DNA of 64,000 nucleotides, from the NCBI GenBank assembly GCA_025174535.1, contig JALBUN010000047.1, positions 744,001-808,000 of the forward strand, given 5' to 3'. Origin of the DNA: Cantharellus purpuraceus (Eukaryota; Basidiomycota; Agaricomycetes; Cantharellales; Hydnaceae). A model generated the notes under the pieces. It was not told the DNA's origin. It saw only the letters and a list, made by a program, of their open reading frames with translations, and made no database searches. The position numbers were made by a program, and so were the translations under genes. Within the stretch, counting starts at the first letter, position 1; every line of letters begins with the position of its first letter. Positions 1 through 10,496 of the stretch are shown piece by piece.

Positions 1-286
1 TGGAAGTACCTAATAAAGTCACGCCCCGTCGGTGACAACGCGTCATGTCACCCATTGAGTCGCGCACATGAGGAAGCAGTGAATAAAAACCTCATCCTAG
101 TCCACGACAAAGCCAAGATTAATCGAAACCTCCTTTTTTGAAGTCGCTGCACCCGTATTGGTTGCAGTCGGCATTTCATACTAAAAAAAAATTGGGCAAT
201 ACAGCACAGTAGAATGATACAGGTCTTCTGCTAAAATAAGTAGACGGGGAAAATCCCTGTATAGAGTAATGCACCAAGCCAGTCAG

Positions 287-1715
287 CTACGTCAGACCGC
301 CAGCTGCCATCTTGACAGCATCCGCGACAGCTCTACGAATCTCCGCCCACCACCCTGCTTTCAACCGACGCCTAGCCTCCTCCGCTGCATTCCTGCGCGG
401 CTGGGCGACAATCGACGCAGACACTCCCCCCCCGAGCACGCGCAGCCGTCGCCGTCGCAGGCGCAGCACAAACGACACCACAGGGACAAGAAACATGATC
501 ACCAGGAACGTCAGGTTCGACTTTGTCAAGTGTGGCAAGAGGGAGGTTTTCATCAGCGTCAACAATGACGGTGCGGAGATGGCTGACACCGGCATTTGCG
601 GTGCAGACAGAGGGGTGGGAAGCGGGGTGGCGCTTCGTGATTGCCGTCGAGCGATGGCGGTGGATAGACCTGGCCGAGACTGGGCAGGGCTCGGTGTGCG
701 AGGGGTAGTGGGCGTGAGAGACATAAGTGACGAAGGGAGACCATGCGGACGGGGCGTGAGTGGCACTGCAGTGTGCGTAGAGGTGGAGGAGGTAGATGTA
801 ATCGAAGGAGACGGAGACGGAGCACGACCATTGAGGGGTTTGGGTGTAGGCGTGCGGCTAGAAGAAGGGGAAAACTGGATTTTCCGCTGTCGTTCCCGCG
901 CTTCCTCGATGCAAGTCAAGTGCTGTGCATGGAGCACCTGCAGCGACTGGACGAGGTACTATAGCCGCCGTTTAGGGGGAACACCGACATGATGATATGA
1001 GACAGCGTACCATCCGTCTATCCTGGGGCAATTCGCTCTCATATTGGAGGAATTCTCGTGCATAATCCCAGTCCTCCAGCCTCGGAAGAACGTGAAGACA
1101 ATACAACTCCAAAACCTTTTCATACCCCTCAGCGTCTTCTTTTGCCTGATTCTCCTCCTTGGAAGTGTCATAACCGGAATGGTTCCGGCGGGACAGCCAC
1201 TCCTCAACTATCTCACGACCAACTTGTACACAGTCGAGCTTGACGGAGGCAAGGACGAGCGCCACGAGAATCTGAGACGGAAGGAACTCCGAATTTGGTT
1301 TTCCCCTGGCGGTAGGGGTGAACAACTGCAGGGACCGGGCATGCATCGTTGCGACGAGGGATGGTGGCGTGAGCTGCAGCACCGAATGCAACGACTCGGG
1401 CAGCGTCTGTTTCGGTGGCGCAGAAGTATACAACGTTGTTTCCAGCGTGATTCGCAGAATGTCCCATTTCCGTCGGTGAGAGCTTAGAGAGTCAAGAGTA
1501 GAAGAAACGGGAGGTTGCAAGTTTGAAAAAGCAGATAGAAGGAGGGATTGAGTGAGTGTGACATCGCGCTGTAGGAATGCGCGGGCGGCTCTAGGGTACA
1601 AGGAACGAAGGGTGGCAACAGCACTCTTCGACGGTGGACTTTTCCTTGCATGCATTGGAAGCGTGGACACCTTGGAAGTCGGTGGAACCGTCATGGTCGC
1701 TGTACTCGTTGGCAT
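287..1715 (-). CDS. PEX26-like C-terminally anchored membrane protein
   Basis: Two exons, 1715-1011 and 958-287 (52-nt intron), give 458 residues. The first ATG in frame is at 1715; the frame is open further up but only from a TTG. Residues 1-250 look all-helical and TPR-like, including LELYCLHVLPRLEDWDYA, which resembles the helical domain of the peroxisomal docking protein PEX26. A Ser/Pro/Thr-rich linker follows, then one hydrophobic segment at about 383-402 flanked on its C side by five basic residues. PEX26/Pex15 recruits the Pex1-Pex6 ATPase to peroxisomes. That layout (helical cytosolic domain, late TM, basic flank) is what I see; the PEX26 name is inference from weak similarity. It could be another tail-anchored organelle protein. 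Confidence 0.5.
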
Positions 1716-3899
1716 GTTGGTTGTGGACAAAGTCAACGTTGACCCTAAGCTGCCGGCTTTTGCTGAAACCGGTGGTGACCCACGGATATATTTGCATTAC
1801 GTAATGCCCGATCCACAGCTCGTGATTTTCCAATCATAGAGGAGGCAGACCGGAAACGGGGTTGCGGCACACACCATTTCGAAACTCGTTCTTTTCAAAA
1901 TCTGGCTTTGCTTGCAAATTGCACGTCAAGTGTGGTTTTTTCCCTCTGCTGAGCCTTTATCCTAATTTGCATGTCAACGTTCGGGCCCAACATCAACTTC
2001 TTGATCAGACCTGTGAACGGACTTGGCCTCGTGTGAGTGTCTCCTGACTTTACGACAGATGATCAGCGGCTCGCTCGTTCACGACACAATGTATGATCAG
2101 TACAAGATGCAGGCTCATGATACAAGGAACCCGCCGCAGCCCAGTGCACTAATACCCACTTTGATCACCCCTTTTGAATAGTGTCGCCATACAGCCTGAA
2201 GCCCATTTGACCCATACTCGTGCTGACAAAGTCTAGTATATACGCCTCGGACACCGATCGGCGACTGTTTATTAAATGCACCGAGGAGGCGAATACCGAA
2301 CTCGTAGTCCGGGTGTTGGATTGTTAGTATGCATCGAGCGGCCAACACCGACTCGCACCTATATGCTTAATTTCCGGCATATGAGGGCTTCGAATCTACG
2401 AGGTAAGTAGCATCATGTCTTCATAGCGGCTCATACCGTAGGACAGTAGTGCCCAGAAATTTGTCAATACAGGTGCCATTGAACCCGAGGACCCCAATAT
2501 TTCTATACCTCTTCCAGAGCCTGGATTTACAGCCATATGGAATCTGCATTCCGGATGAGATCGGACATTTCAGGCTTCAAGCTTCGGAGTTTACGCTACG
2601 CTCACTTCGCCGTGGGATCGGCCCGCCTACGCCGCATCCTACGACAGATGGATACCGTACCGGTATTGTTCGCTGGAAGCTTTAAAAAAACTGTGCCTTG
2701 GACATAGACGAAGCCAAGCTCTGCGGCGCTTAGCTGGGTGGGTTCCCTCATTCCGGTGATCTGTCCGAAGATCACAAATGCAGGGACCCTCGGCCAAAGA
2801 AACCAATGATGTGGTTAATCACTGGGTCCTTTGCGTGATGCATTGTCGATCCGCACACCGTGAACTCTAGCCATCCATGGGATCTCTGACTGTTTACCAT
2901 GCCCGTCGTGTCGACCAGCCATAGCGCGGACACGCTGCTAGTCTGCCGGGTGGAAGGATCGGCAATAGCATGTCCGGTGCAGGTCATCAAATGTGTTGCC
3001 TTTTCACGCTAGCAAGGGGTGGACAGGAGGCATACCATTCTTGAAGCAACTCTGCGAGATCTTTGATCAGTCAATTCCAAACACCGGCCATGAATGCCCC
3101 CCTTCCACACAGAGTCTCTTCCGTTCTCGCCATCAAAACTCTGGGTCCAGCTTTCTTCGGAAGTATAAAGGCCCAGTGATCTGCGCGTCGAAAAATCCGA
3201 TCAACAGCCTCATCAGATGTCAGGCCCTCATAGTATAGTATCTGGTCTCGTGCGCCAAGCAAGGTGAGAGCACAGGGACCCACACCAAGGCTGTAGATCG
3301 GTACCAAAGTGTCTCTGTCTGGTCTACTTCAATTTGAGGCGGTGTGCAGTGTTTTGGCTGTTTGTTTAGGTCATACGACCGTATACCCAGACTTTTTCTC
3401 TTCAGGAGCAAATGGCGAGGCCTCGCTTCCAGGTAGTGAGAGTCATTACTCGGGTCCACGTACAAATGTCCAGTGATCTGTGCGTCGAAAAACCCGATCA
3501 ACAGCCTCATCAGATGTCAGGGCCTCATAGTATAGTATCTGGTCTCGTGCGCCAAGCAAGGTGAGACCCACACCAGGGCCGTAGATCGGTGCCAAAGTGT
3601 CTTGTCTCTGGTCTACTTCAATTCGAGGCAGTGTGCAGAGGTTTGGCTTCTCAAGCTGCGAGTTTGGGTCATGCGACCTACCCAGACTTTCTCTTCAGAA
3701 GCAATAGAGGACTCTCTTCCAGGCAGTGAGATTTACGATTTGCGTCCACATCTGTCATGCATCGCAGACCAAACACTGCACTCAAGTTCAAAAGCCACTC
3801 CGGTGTACCTGGCGTACAAAATTACTGTACAATGCACTTGCAACAAGCCAAGAGACACGTCCTCGAACAGCGAGGGTGATGGTTCGCAGCATCACGGCA
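1716..3899. other. Gene-free stretch with tandem duplication
   Basis: No reading frame here can be joined into a recognisable protein on either strand. It contains the upstream region of the PEX26-like gene (its right-hand neighbour COQ9 reads toward it and ends at 3900) and the ~300-bp tandem duplication at 3171-3756. Short open frames around 2449-2685 and 2772-2990 show no family features and are interrupted by stops when extended. Confidence 0.5.
3171..3756. repeat. Diverged tandem direct repeat, two ~290-bp units
   Basis: Unit A spans about 3171-3467 and unit B about 3469-3756. Both carry the same order of landmarks: agtgatctg.gcgtcgaaaa, tcatagtatagtatctgg, tgcgccaagcaaggtgag, gtagatcggt.ccaaagtg and cttccagg.agtgag. 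They differ by scattered substitutions and short indels, so the duplication is not recent. No terminal inverted repeats or coding domain were found in the unit. Confidence 0.85.
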
Positions 3900-4719
3900 T
3901 CACGGGATACCTCTGCTTTTGACGATTCCAACCCAACTACGCCAAAAGTAGTCTGCGATCTGTCCTGCGTCAGCGAGTGCACCGCGGGCACGATCTGAGG
4001 ACTCTAAAAGCGTGTCGAGAAATTGGGGTGCTGTTGTTGGGGAGGTTAGTTGGTGGAGTTCTGTAGAGGGGGGTGTGATTAGCAGTATGGGGGAAGAGGT
4101 AGAATGGGATATTGCCTGTTGCCGTGTAAATTAGGGCAAGAGACGCCCTCTGGGTGTACCAGGAGGTCTGTGAAGGGGCATAAGCAGAGGCTAGGGAACA
4201 GTCTGAGAGAGTGCTCACTCCGATGGAGGTGTCGCCCGAGAGGAGGCAGGCTTCGTTCGCCACAGCTGTGGCATGAGACACGGCAGGAATGACATCCAGC
4301 ACAGGCAGGGGAACTCTTGTTTGAGGAATAGCCAATAGTGCAAATGCCTATCACACAGATCAAGCCGTTTTCCAGGAGGCATCCGGGTTCGGACACACCT
4401 CAGGTAGATGACGGAGCACAGGCTCGTTCCACTTTAGACGGTCTTTGAGTGCATCCTTGACGGAAACACTCCCTTTGGCCTTTTCGGTGCCATGGCTGTC
4501 CTCCTGCTGCCCCATCCGGCTGATGCCTTCCTCCAGCCATGCCTGGATCAACGTCTTGCGTGCCTCATCACCTGGCCCGAAAAGAGCGGACAGTGCGGTC
4601 TCGGACAAGGGCTCAGCGTGGGGGGTGGGCAGCGATAAGGCGGCCAAGGAGAGTGCCTGGCGGGTGAATCCATGGTCGCGCACCAGCGGCATCGCATAGC
4701 GCAAGAGTGCGTTGCGCAT
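3900..4719 (-). CDS. COQ9: Ubiquinone biosynthesis protein COQ9
   Basis: COQ9 is a TetR-fold lipid-binding protein of the mitochondrial matrix that helps COQ7 hydroxylate the coenzyme Q precursor. Exons 4719-4399, 4347-4219, 4167-4116 and 4060-3900 give 220 residues. Family hallmarks in order are the HTH-like start (RNALLRYAMPLVRDHGFTR), LSETALSALFGPGDEARK, PEAFALLAIP, LDVIPAVSHA, GDTSIGTSWYTQRASLALIY and a C-terminus in SWVGIVKSRGIP. Intron 2 is 51 nt and in frame, so retention would insert 17 residues without a frameshift. Intron 3 (4061-4115) starts with GC rather than GT and has a clear CTAAT branch site. The first ATG in frame leaves almost no mitochondrial presequence; the frame stays open upstream to a GTG, so an unseen 5' exon is possible. 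A decayed copy of the first exon lies at 4953-5095. Confidence 0.93.
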
Positions 4720-4952
4720 GATGACAGTGCTCACGCAAAAACTGATTCGGACAAGAAGCGTGCTGTGGAGGAGGCACGTGACTCGGTGCCACACCCATCA
4801 CACAGAGAAAAAGAATGATAATGAACATGTCGACTCGAAAGAAAAGGACATGTTTACGCTCGCAAGGTGTCCACTTTGTTCACTCTATTCCATTGTCCGT
4901 TCCACATCAACCCGGTATACCTCAGCTCACATTCCGCACTTGAGTTGCTTCC

Positions 4953-5095
4953 TTTGACGGCAGTGCCTTGGCTGTCATCTTGCCGCCCCGTCCGGCAACG
5001 TCTTGCGTGCTTCATCACTTGGCGCGGGTAGATGGGAGTGGTATCGCAAGAGTGCGTTGCGCAAAGCTCTCATTTGAGGAGATGCATCACGTGAT
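4953..5095 (-). pseudogene. Decayed, internally deleted COQ9 exon-1 fragment
   Basis: Three blocks repeat COQ9 exon 1 in the same order and orientation but closer together. The blocks are 4957-4990 (like 4483-4517, gccttggctgtcatcttgcc), 4998-5030 (like 4549-4577, caacgtcttgcgtgcttcat) and 5043-5063 (like 4694-4717, cgcaagagtgcgttgcgca). On the minus strand they still read RNALLRY and DEARKTL, two COQ9 motifs that are about 60 residues apart in the real gene and 10 apart here. The next sequence also resembles the COQ9 upstream region. It is a non-functional remnant lying in the COQ9/TPS1 intergenic space. Confidence 0.75.
5086..5095. promoter_or_regulatory. Palindromic E-box between COQ9 and TPS1
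   Basis: The palindrome ATCACGTGAT contains a CACGTG core, the site bound by bHLH factors such as Cbf1-type proteins in fungi. It sits 367 nt upstream of COQ9 and about 590 nt upstream of TPS1. The binding factor is not known from sequence. Confidence 0.4.
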
Positions 5096-5686
5096 GGGGC
5101 GCGTTGACGCGTCTCGGACACGCGGAAACCATGCCTTTGACGCATGGCGATATGCACCGCATTTTCATTATAGGAGATGCCTCGGTTTATCTATGACAAT
5201 GTATTAAAGTTTCCAATGGTCCTGGCTCGGATCAGGCGTTGCCTGGGATTCCTATCTAGCGCATATGAACGTCGGAAGATGAGACGCTCATGTGGCGCCA
5301 ACTGTGCGGCGCGGATCAGTGACTTTGCCAATCGGGGAGAGGAACGTGCGTGGCTGGTGGCGGGTGGGGAATGATGGTTCGCAGAGAAGCAAAGATTTGT
5401 GTGATGGGGAGAATCGGACCTAGGCGTCACGGGAGGGAATGTTGGTGGTAGCTAGGGCGTGGAAGCGAGCGAGAGAGGGTGTGCGGCGGTGGAGGAGGCG
5501 TTGGCGAGGGGCGGGTGACCTCGGAAAGGAGCTCTCCATCGGAGTAGCAAGTGCACATAACTCCGCTTGGCATTGCCCGGCTGCTCGACATGACGCTCCT
5601 GTCTTACCTGACGCACAGAACGACGTGCACTGTCCAGCAAAAGTACCCTACACGCACCGTGCTTTCCCTCCTCCTTTAACCCCCCC

Positions 5687-7674
5687 ATGCCTTCCTCTTC
5701 CTCCCCCTGTGCACACATGGACTTTGGCGGCACACGTCGTCTCATCGTGGTCTCCAACCGTCTCCCCGTAACCATCTCCAAGGACTCACAGGGCGAGTAC
5801 CACTTCAAAATGTCCTCCGGCGGCCTCGTCTCCGCCTTGTCCGGTTGCAAAAAGTCCATGTCCTTCACCTGGATCGGCTGGCCTGGCTTCTTCATCCCCG
5901 AGAAGGACAGGCCTCTTGTCGACAAGCGTCTCATGGAGGAGTATTCCTGTCAGGCCGTCTACCTGACAGACGAGGTGGCCGACCGCCACTACAACGGCTT
6001 CTCAAACTCGATACTCTGGCCCCTCTTCCATTACCACCCCGGCGAGATGAACTTTGACCAGGAGAACTGGCTTGCCTACAGGGTGGCCAACACACGTTTC
6101 GCCGAAGTCATCCGTTCCCAGCTGCGCGACGGCGACACGGTGTGGGTGCAGGACTACCATCTGATGCTTCTTCCTATGCTATTACGAGGTCTGATAGATG
6201 GGCGGGAGCTGGGCGACTTTACTCAAAAAGAACTAGACCAGATTAAGGAGGGCGTGTTTGAGGAAGAGGGCGCTCTGGACCAACCGACCGTGTCCAACAT
6301 CAAAATCGGCTTTTTTCTCCACACACCATTTCCCAGCAGCGAGATTTATCGGTGAGCAATATCCAGGCCGTGCATCCCAGTATTCTCAGCCCTTGTCTCT
6401 AGAATCCTCCCCGTTCGCCGAGACATTCTGCTCGGAATCTTATATTGCGACCTCATTGGGTTCCACACTTATGACTATGCTCGTCACTTTCTTTCGTCAT
6501 GTACACGCATCCTCGGACTACCCACTATGCCAAACGGTGTCGAATTTGACGGCCGGTATGCCCACGTTGGAACATTCCCTATCGGCATTGACCCACAATC
6601 GTTTTTGGACGTGAGTGTCTTTTGTCTCTATTGGAGTCGACTGATTCCTCGTGCAGAACTTAGAAAAGCCTTGCGTTAAAGAACGTATAACCGCGCTCGA
6701 ACAGCGGTTTAGCGGTGTCACTATTATTGTCGGAGTTGATCGTCTAGACTATATTAAAGGCGTCCCACAAAAGCTACATGCACTAGAGTTATTCCTCACT
6801 CAGCATCCAGAGTGGATCGGCAAGGCAAGTGCCAACCCAAGCACATCCTTGTCTGAGGATCTAAGGCCGTTGGCCCTTTAGGTCGTGTTATGTCAGCTGG
6901 CGGTCCCCTCTAGACAAGACGTAGAAGAATACCAAAATTTACGCTCCACGGTGAACGAGCTTGTCGGTCGGATCAACGGCCGTTTCGGCACTGTCGAGTT
7001 CATGCCCATTCACTTTATGCACAAAAGCATTCCGTTCGATGAATTATGCGCCTTGTATGCTGTCAGCGATGTCTGCTTAGTGTCAAGCACTAGAGATGGC
7101 ATGAATCTAGTAAGTTTGTCGTCGACATGCGCGTCTTGCGTTGCTAATGGGCGTGTGCAAGGTATCGTACGAGTATATTGCATGTCAACAAAAACGAAAC
7201 GGTGCGATGATTCTGTCCGAGTTTGCGGGCGCGGCACAGTCTCTCAACGGCAGCATCATCGTCAACCCGTGGGATTCGCAACAGCTGGCGGATGCAATAC
7301 ACGAGGCGGTCACTATGGACGCGGATACACGAAGAGAAAATCAACGGAAGCTATTCAAAGTAAGTCTCTTCGTTCCATCCTCAATTCCGCTTCAATGCGG
7401 AGGATCTCCTTTTCTGCAGTATGTCAACAAATACTCTGCGGCGTATTGGGGCACCTCGTTTGTCCGTGAAATTGGGCGCTTGAACGCCTCTGGCGACGTC
7501 GAGAAGGCTGTAGACGACTTGCCTAGTAGACATAAGATACCAAATGGGAATGGACATGCTGATCCTCTAGCTCCGCTGCCGATGAATGGTACAGAAAGAG
7601 GGCAACAGGGACTGAAGCGGGATCTGGGGCTACGTGTTATTCATGGACAGATGGGTGGTATTGACTACACTTAG
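5687..7674 (+). CDS. TPS1: Trehalose-6-phosphate synthase
   Basis: TPS1 (GT20 family) joins UDP-glucose and glucose-6-phosphate into trehalose-6-phosphate, the first step of trehalose synthesis in the cytosol. Exons 5687-6351, 6403-6610, 6657-6824, 6882-7109, 7162-7359 and 7420-7674 give 573 residues, the usual length for a fungal TPS1 without a phosphatase domain. Visible family blocks are RLIVVSNRLPVT near the N-terminus, GGLVSAL, WIGWPG, WPLFHYHP, VWVQDYHLMLLP, GFFLHTPFPSSEIYR, GVEFDGRYAHVGTFPIGIDP, VGVDRLDYIKG, TRDGMNLVSYEYIACQ and SEFAGAAQSL, all in the expected order. Intron 3 (6825-6881) has a GC donor in the classic context AAG|GCAAGT. The start at 5687 gives a short Ser-rich leader before the conserved fold. 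The intergenic region upstream is shared with COQ9. Confidence 0.97.
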
Positions 7675-7956
7675 ATTCGCGTGCGCGCACTGGCAGCTTT
7701 GCATGGAAGATGTCAAGGCTCTGTTTCTGTTTTTTTCTTCTTTTTTCCTGCGGTCCGCTCTCTTTCTTGGTGACTGGTCTTCAAGTTGGCCACTACTACT
7801 TGCGTGGCTTCCTTGCATCGTTGGGCCATCTGTGTGTTTCATTGATACAGGGCTTTGTAGAAGATACATAGTGAACATCGAACACCGAAACAACTGTGTC
7901 TGGGTGACTTTTTGACTGTTGTCTCCCAAGAGGTCATCCGCATTCAACGGCAAAAG

Positions 7957-7963
7957 TCACGTG
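7957..7963. promoter_or_regulatory. E-box upstream of VMA9
   Basis: TCACGTG lies 76 nt before the VMA9 start codon, in a position typical of a proximal fungal promoter element. Assignment rests on motif and position only. Confidence 0.35.
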
Positions 7964-8038
7964 CACGCAGCCACGCGCGCTTATTACCGACACACCTTTG
8001 GAACGACGCCCGCCATTTGAGCTTTTGAGCCGCACACC

Positions 8039-8392
8039 ATGGCCTCGTTTCTACCCGTGCTGATCTTATTCGTCGTCACGTTGGGGGCGATGCAACTGGC
8101 GTGGTTCGTGACCCCGAAAGGGCCCCAACAAACGTACGTTTTTGCACCGTCTGAGCCTTTGCCTCTTGTTGCGTCCACACGTCAACGCCTTGCGCCCTTT
8201 TTTTGGCTGTGCAGACTGATACGGTCAAGTCTCCTCCTCACGTTTACGTGCTGTTATATAATGTGGGCTATCACGTATCTGGCGCAATTGCATCCCTTGA
8301 TCGGTGCGTTTTCTTGCTGGTTCCTCATGCATGGCTACCGCGGCACTCAGACATGGCACGCAGAGCCCGTGTTTGCAGAATCGAGGGACTGA
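8039..8392 (+). CDS. VMA9: V-type ATPase V0 subunit e
   Basis: A small two-helix membrane subunit of the V0 proton channel of the vacuolar ATPase. Exons 8039-8133, 8215-8303 and 8364-8392 give 70 residues. The diagnostic block is WFVTPKGPQQT followed by CCYIMWAITYLAQLHPLI, as in yeast Vma9 and animal subunit e. The last exon is the least certain part: the acceptor at 8363 gives an end in EPVFAESRD, while an acceptor at 8378 would give the shorter HPLIESRD. The gene follows TPS1 in the same direction by about 360 nt. Confidence 0.9.
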   Translation: MASFLPVLILFVVTLGAMQLAWFVTPKGPQQTYVFAPSEPLPLVASTRQRLAPFFWLCRLIRSSLLLTFTCCYIMWAITYLAQLHPLIGAFSCWFLMHGYRGTQTWHAEPVFAESRD

Positions 8393-8584
8393 CATTGTGG
8401 GGTATGACAGATTATTATATACGCTTCTCAGGTATGCTTTAATTTTTCGGCTCAATTTCTCGTGCTGAGATGCCTCTGCCAGATACACATGATTGTAGAT
8501 TCTTGCGGAGTCTGACATGCTCCTTAATGCGCTATATATACCTCTTGACACGCCCTTTCCCTGTTAATCGCAAATGCAAGCAGT

Positions 8585-10294
8585 TCAGCTTTCATTCACG
8601 GTTGGACGTGAACTAGACCAGGGACGCTCTCTAGAGCTACTCCAAGCCTCTGCGCTGGTGTCGTCCCAGCCCCAATCAGAGTCTCCTCCCCCAGATTCTA
8701 CCCCCCACAGGATATTAGTCGATTCAATATTCTTGTCATCACCCTCGTCCGCCTGCTCGAAAGGCTCAGTCGTGGAAATCCAATCGTCTGTGACCTTGTC
8801 TTCGTCCTCCTCCGTCGACCTATCACTAAGCGGCGATGCATAGGCATCGGTGCACTCTGTCTCTACGGGCTCCGCGACTAGAATGTCACTTGTGAATATC
8901 CTACAGCAGAACAGAAAGGCCTTCGTGACACACCAAACTGCTTCCACGTAATTTTTGTCTCCCAGGCTTGCGCTTCATTTTCCACAAGCCAGGTATCAGG
9001 TTCGAGAGTCGTCACTTGAAAAGCTCGGACCAGTACTCCCACATCTCCCTTACACCCCAAGCTGATCGTCCCATGGTTCCATAATTCATTAAAGGTCAGA
9101 GTTCCCCTTGAATGCTCTGACATGACTTTTTTGACGGCCTCACGCACTTTGTCCATATCGGGCGGTAAAGCAAGCTCTTCGAGAGAAAGCGGGTGAGTCT
9201 CGTGGACATGTTTTGCGCGAAGAATAAGTTGTGGCATCGCAGGTAAGTTTGTACGATCCAGACAACCCGCTTGGAGTGCATCGGAATCGAGCCTCCGGAA
9301 CAAAGCGACCTGGCTGGCGTACCCCAGATTGTCTTCTCTGTTCCACGGGTCCGGCTCAACCGCGAGGCCAACGCCGCCTATCTCCACCGCATAGCCAAAC
9401 CTTGATGCAGACTCTGTACAGAATGCGGTCCATTCTTCTAGAGTCCACTCAAACTTGTGGTCTGAATGACTGATGGATGTTCTTGCTGAAGTCATGCTTG
9501 TTCACTCAAAAGACGGACCTACCGAAAGATGCGGCTTGTTCTTCCTGTAGGGTCGGGGTATCCTATGGGCGGGGGTTCCCCGGGTGGCGAGAAGCGTTGG
9601 TTATAAGAATAGTTGGGTGTTGTCAAAAGGAGGAGACGGGGTCGATAGTGCCCGAGGAGGATAGGCGCGAACAAGGGAAACAACTCTGGCGTGAGGTGTT
9701 CAATGCTAAGAGAACCGTATTAGAATTGTGTGTTAAGCTTCCCGTACATAGACTTACACTTCTGAGGCTACAAACGCGTCGACCTTGTCTCCAGCAAACG
9801 CCTCGTTGATAGCCTCGAATCCACCTTCCCAGAGGCTCACCTCCAGCCGCATCCAACGGGCGCTCCTTCGCAGCCAGCGGTCGTAACCAGTGAAAGGCGG
9901 CTTGTCCAGGGGGGGCGGGGCCGTTCCCTGGATGGCCAACTCAACGTTTTCCTTGCATGGATCAAGACCATGTACAGCGCGCAGATGGAGATCGGCATGG
10001 TGGCCCGCCGTGGCGCCCGACACGAACGGAGCTGTAGACGGAAGAGACGTCGTTGGAGGCAGCGAGTACGACGGCTCGGTGAGACATTGCAGAAGGAAGC
10101 CCTGGCCACAGCCGACATCTAAAACCTGACACACAATCAGCATTTTGCCCCACACTCATACTAAACACTGACGAACATACAGACAGCACGCTCTCGCGTC
10201 GGAGAATGTCTAGAACCCATATTTGGCGTTGAAGATACAGGGGCGGATTGAAGGTTACTGTGAGCTCCTCCGAGGGCTCCTCTGACAGAGCCAT
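8585..10294 (-). CDS. HEN1: HEN1-type small RNA 3'-end 2'-O-methyltransferase
   Basis: HEN1 transfers methyl from SAM to the 2'-OH of the 3' terminal nucleotide of small RNAs, protecting them from uridylation and decay. Exons 10294-10181, 10125-9758, 9705-9523, 9469-8934 and 8877-8585 give 497 residues. The SAM-binding motif VLDVGCGQG is at 39-47. The metal-binding motif of the family is complete: E160 and E163-H164 in SEVIEHL, and a His in HSDHKFEW at about 226. Other family blocks are VHGLDPC, LTTPNYSYNQRF and YASQVALFRR. The C-terminal 130 residues are acidic and Ser-rich. The last junction was chosen because it alone keeps the acidic tail open. An ATG at 10408 is in frame, but 10294 matches the usual start of homologues. 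Tail-to-tail with VMA9. Confidence 0.92.
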
Positions 10295-10496
10295 GCCAGA
10301 GGTTGCTTTTTGCACACGCTCTCGGCAAGGTGTGCCGCGCCACAAAGTCTCCGAGCAAGCGCTTGCCTGCTCCCAGTCTGTCAAATTATGAAGTACCGAG
10401 AAAATCATAATTCAAATAACTAGTTCTACGGGTGACTAGTTCTACTATTGAAAATTAAATGCTTCGAGTGCACACGGTGGCGCCATGCAGAGACGT

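Noticed and set aside
312..992. Plus-strand 226-codon open frame
   Set aside because: Antisense to the PEX26-like gene; Arg-rich composition results from the opposite strand's Ser/Pro linker.
3071..3510. Minus-strand frames within the tandem repeat (LGARDQILYYE-like, seen in both units)
   Set aside because: Both units keep the frame, but the differences seen include amino-acid changes and no domain or splice structure was found; treated as chance.
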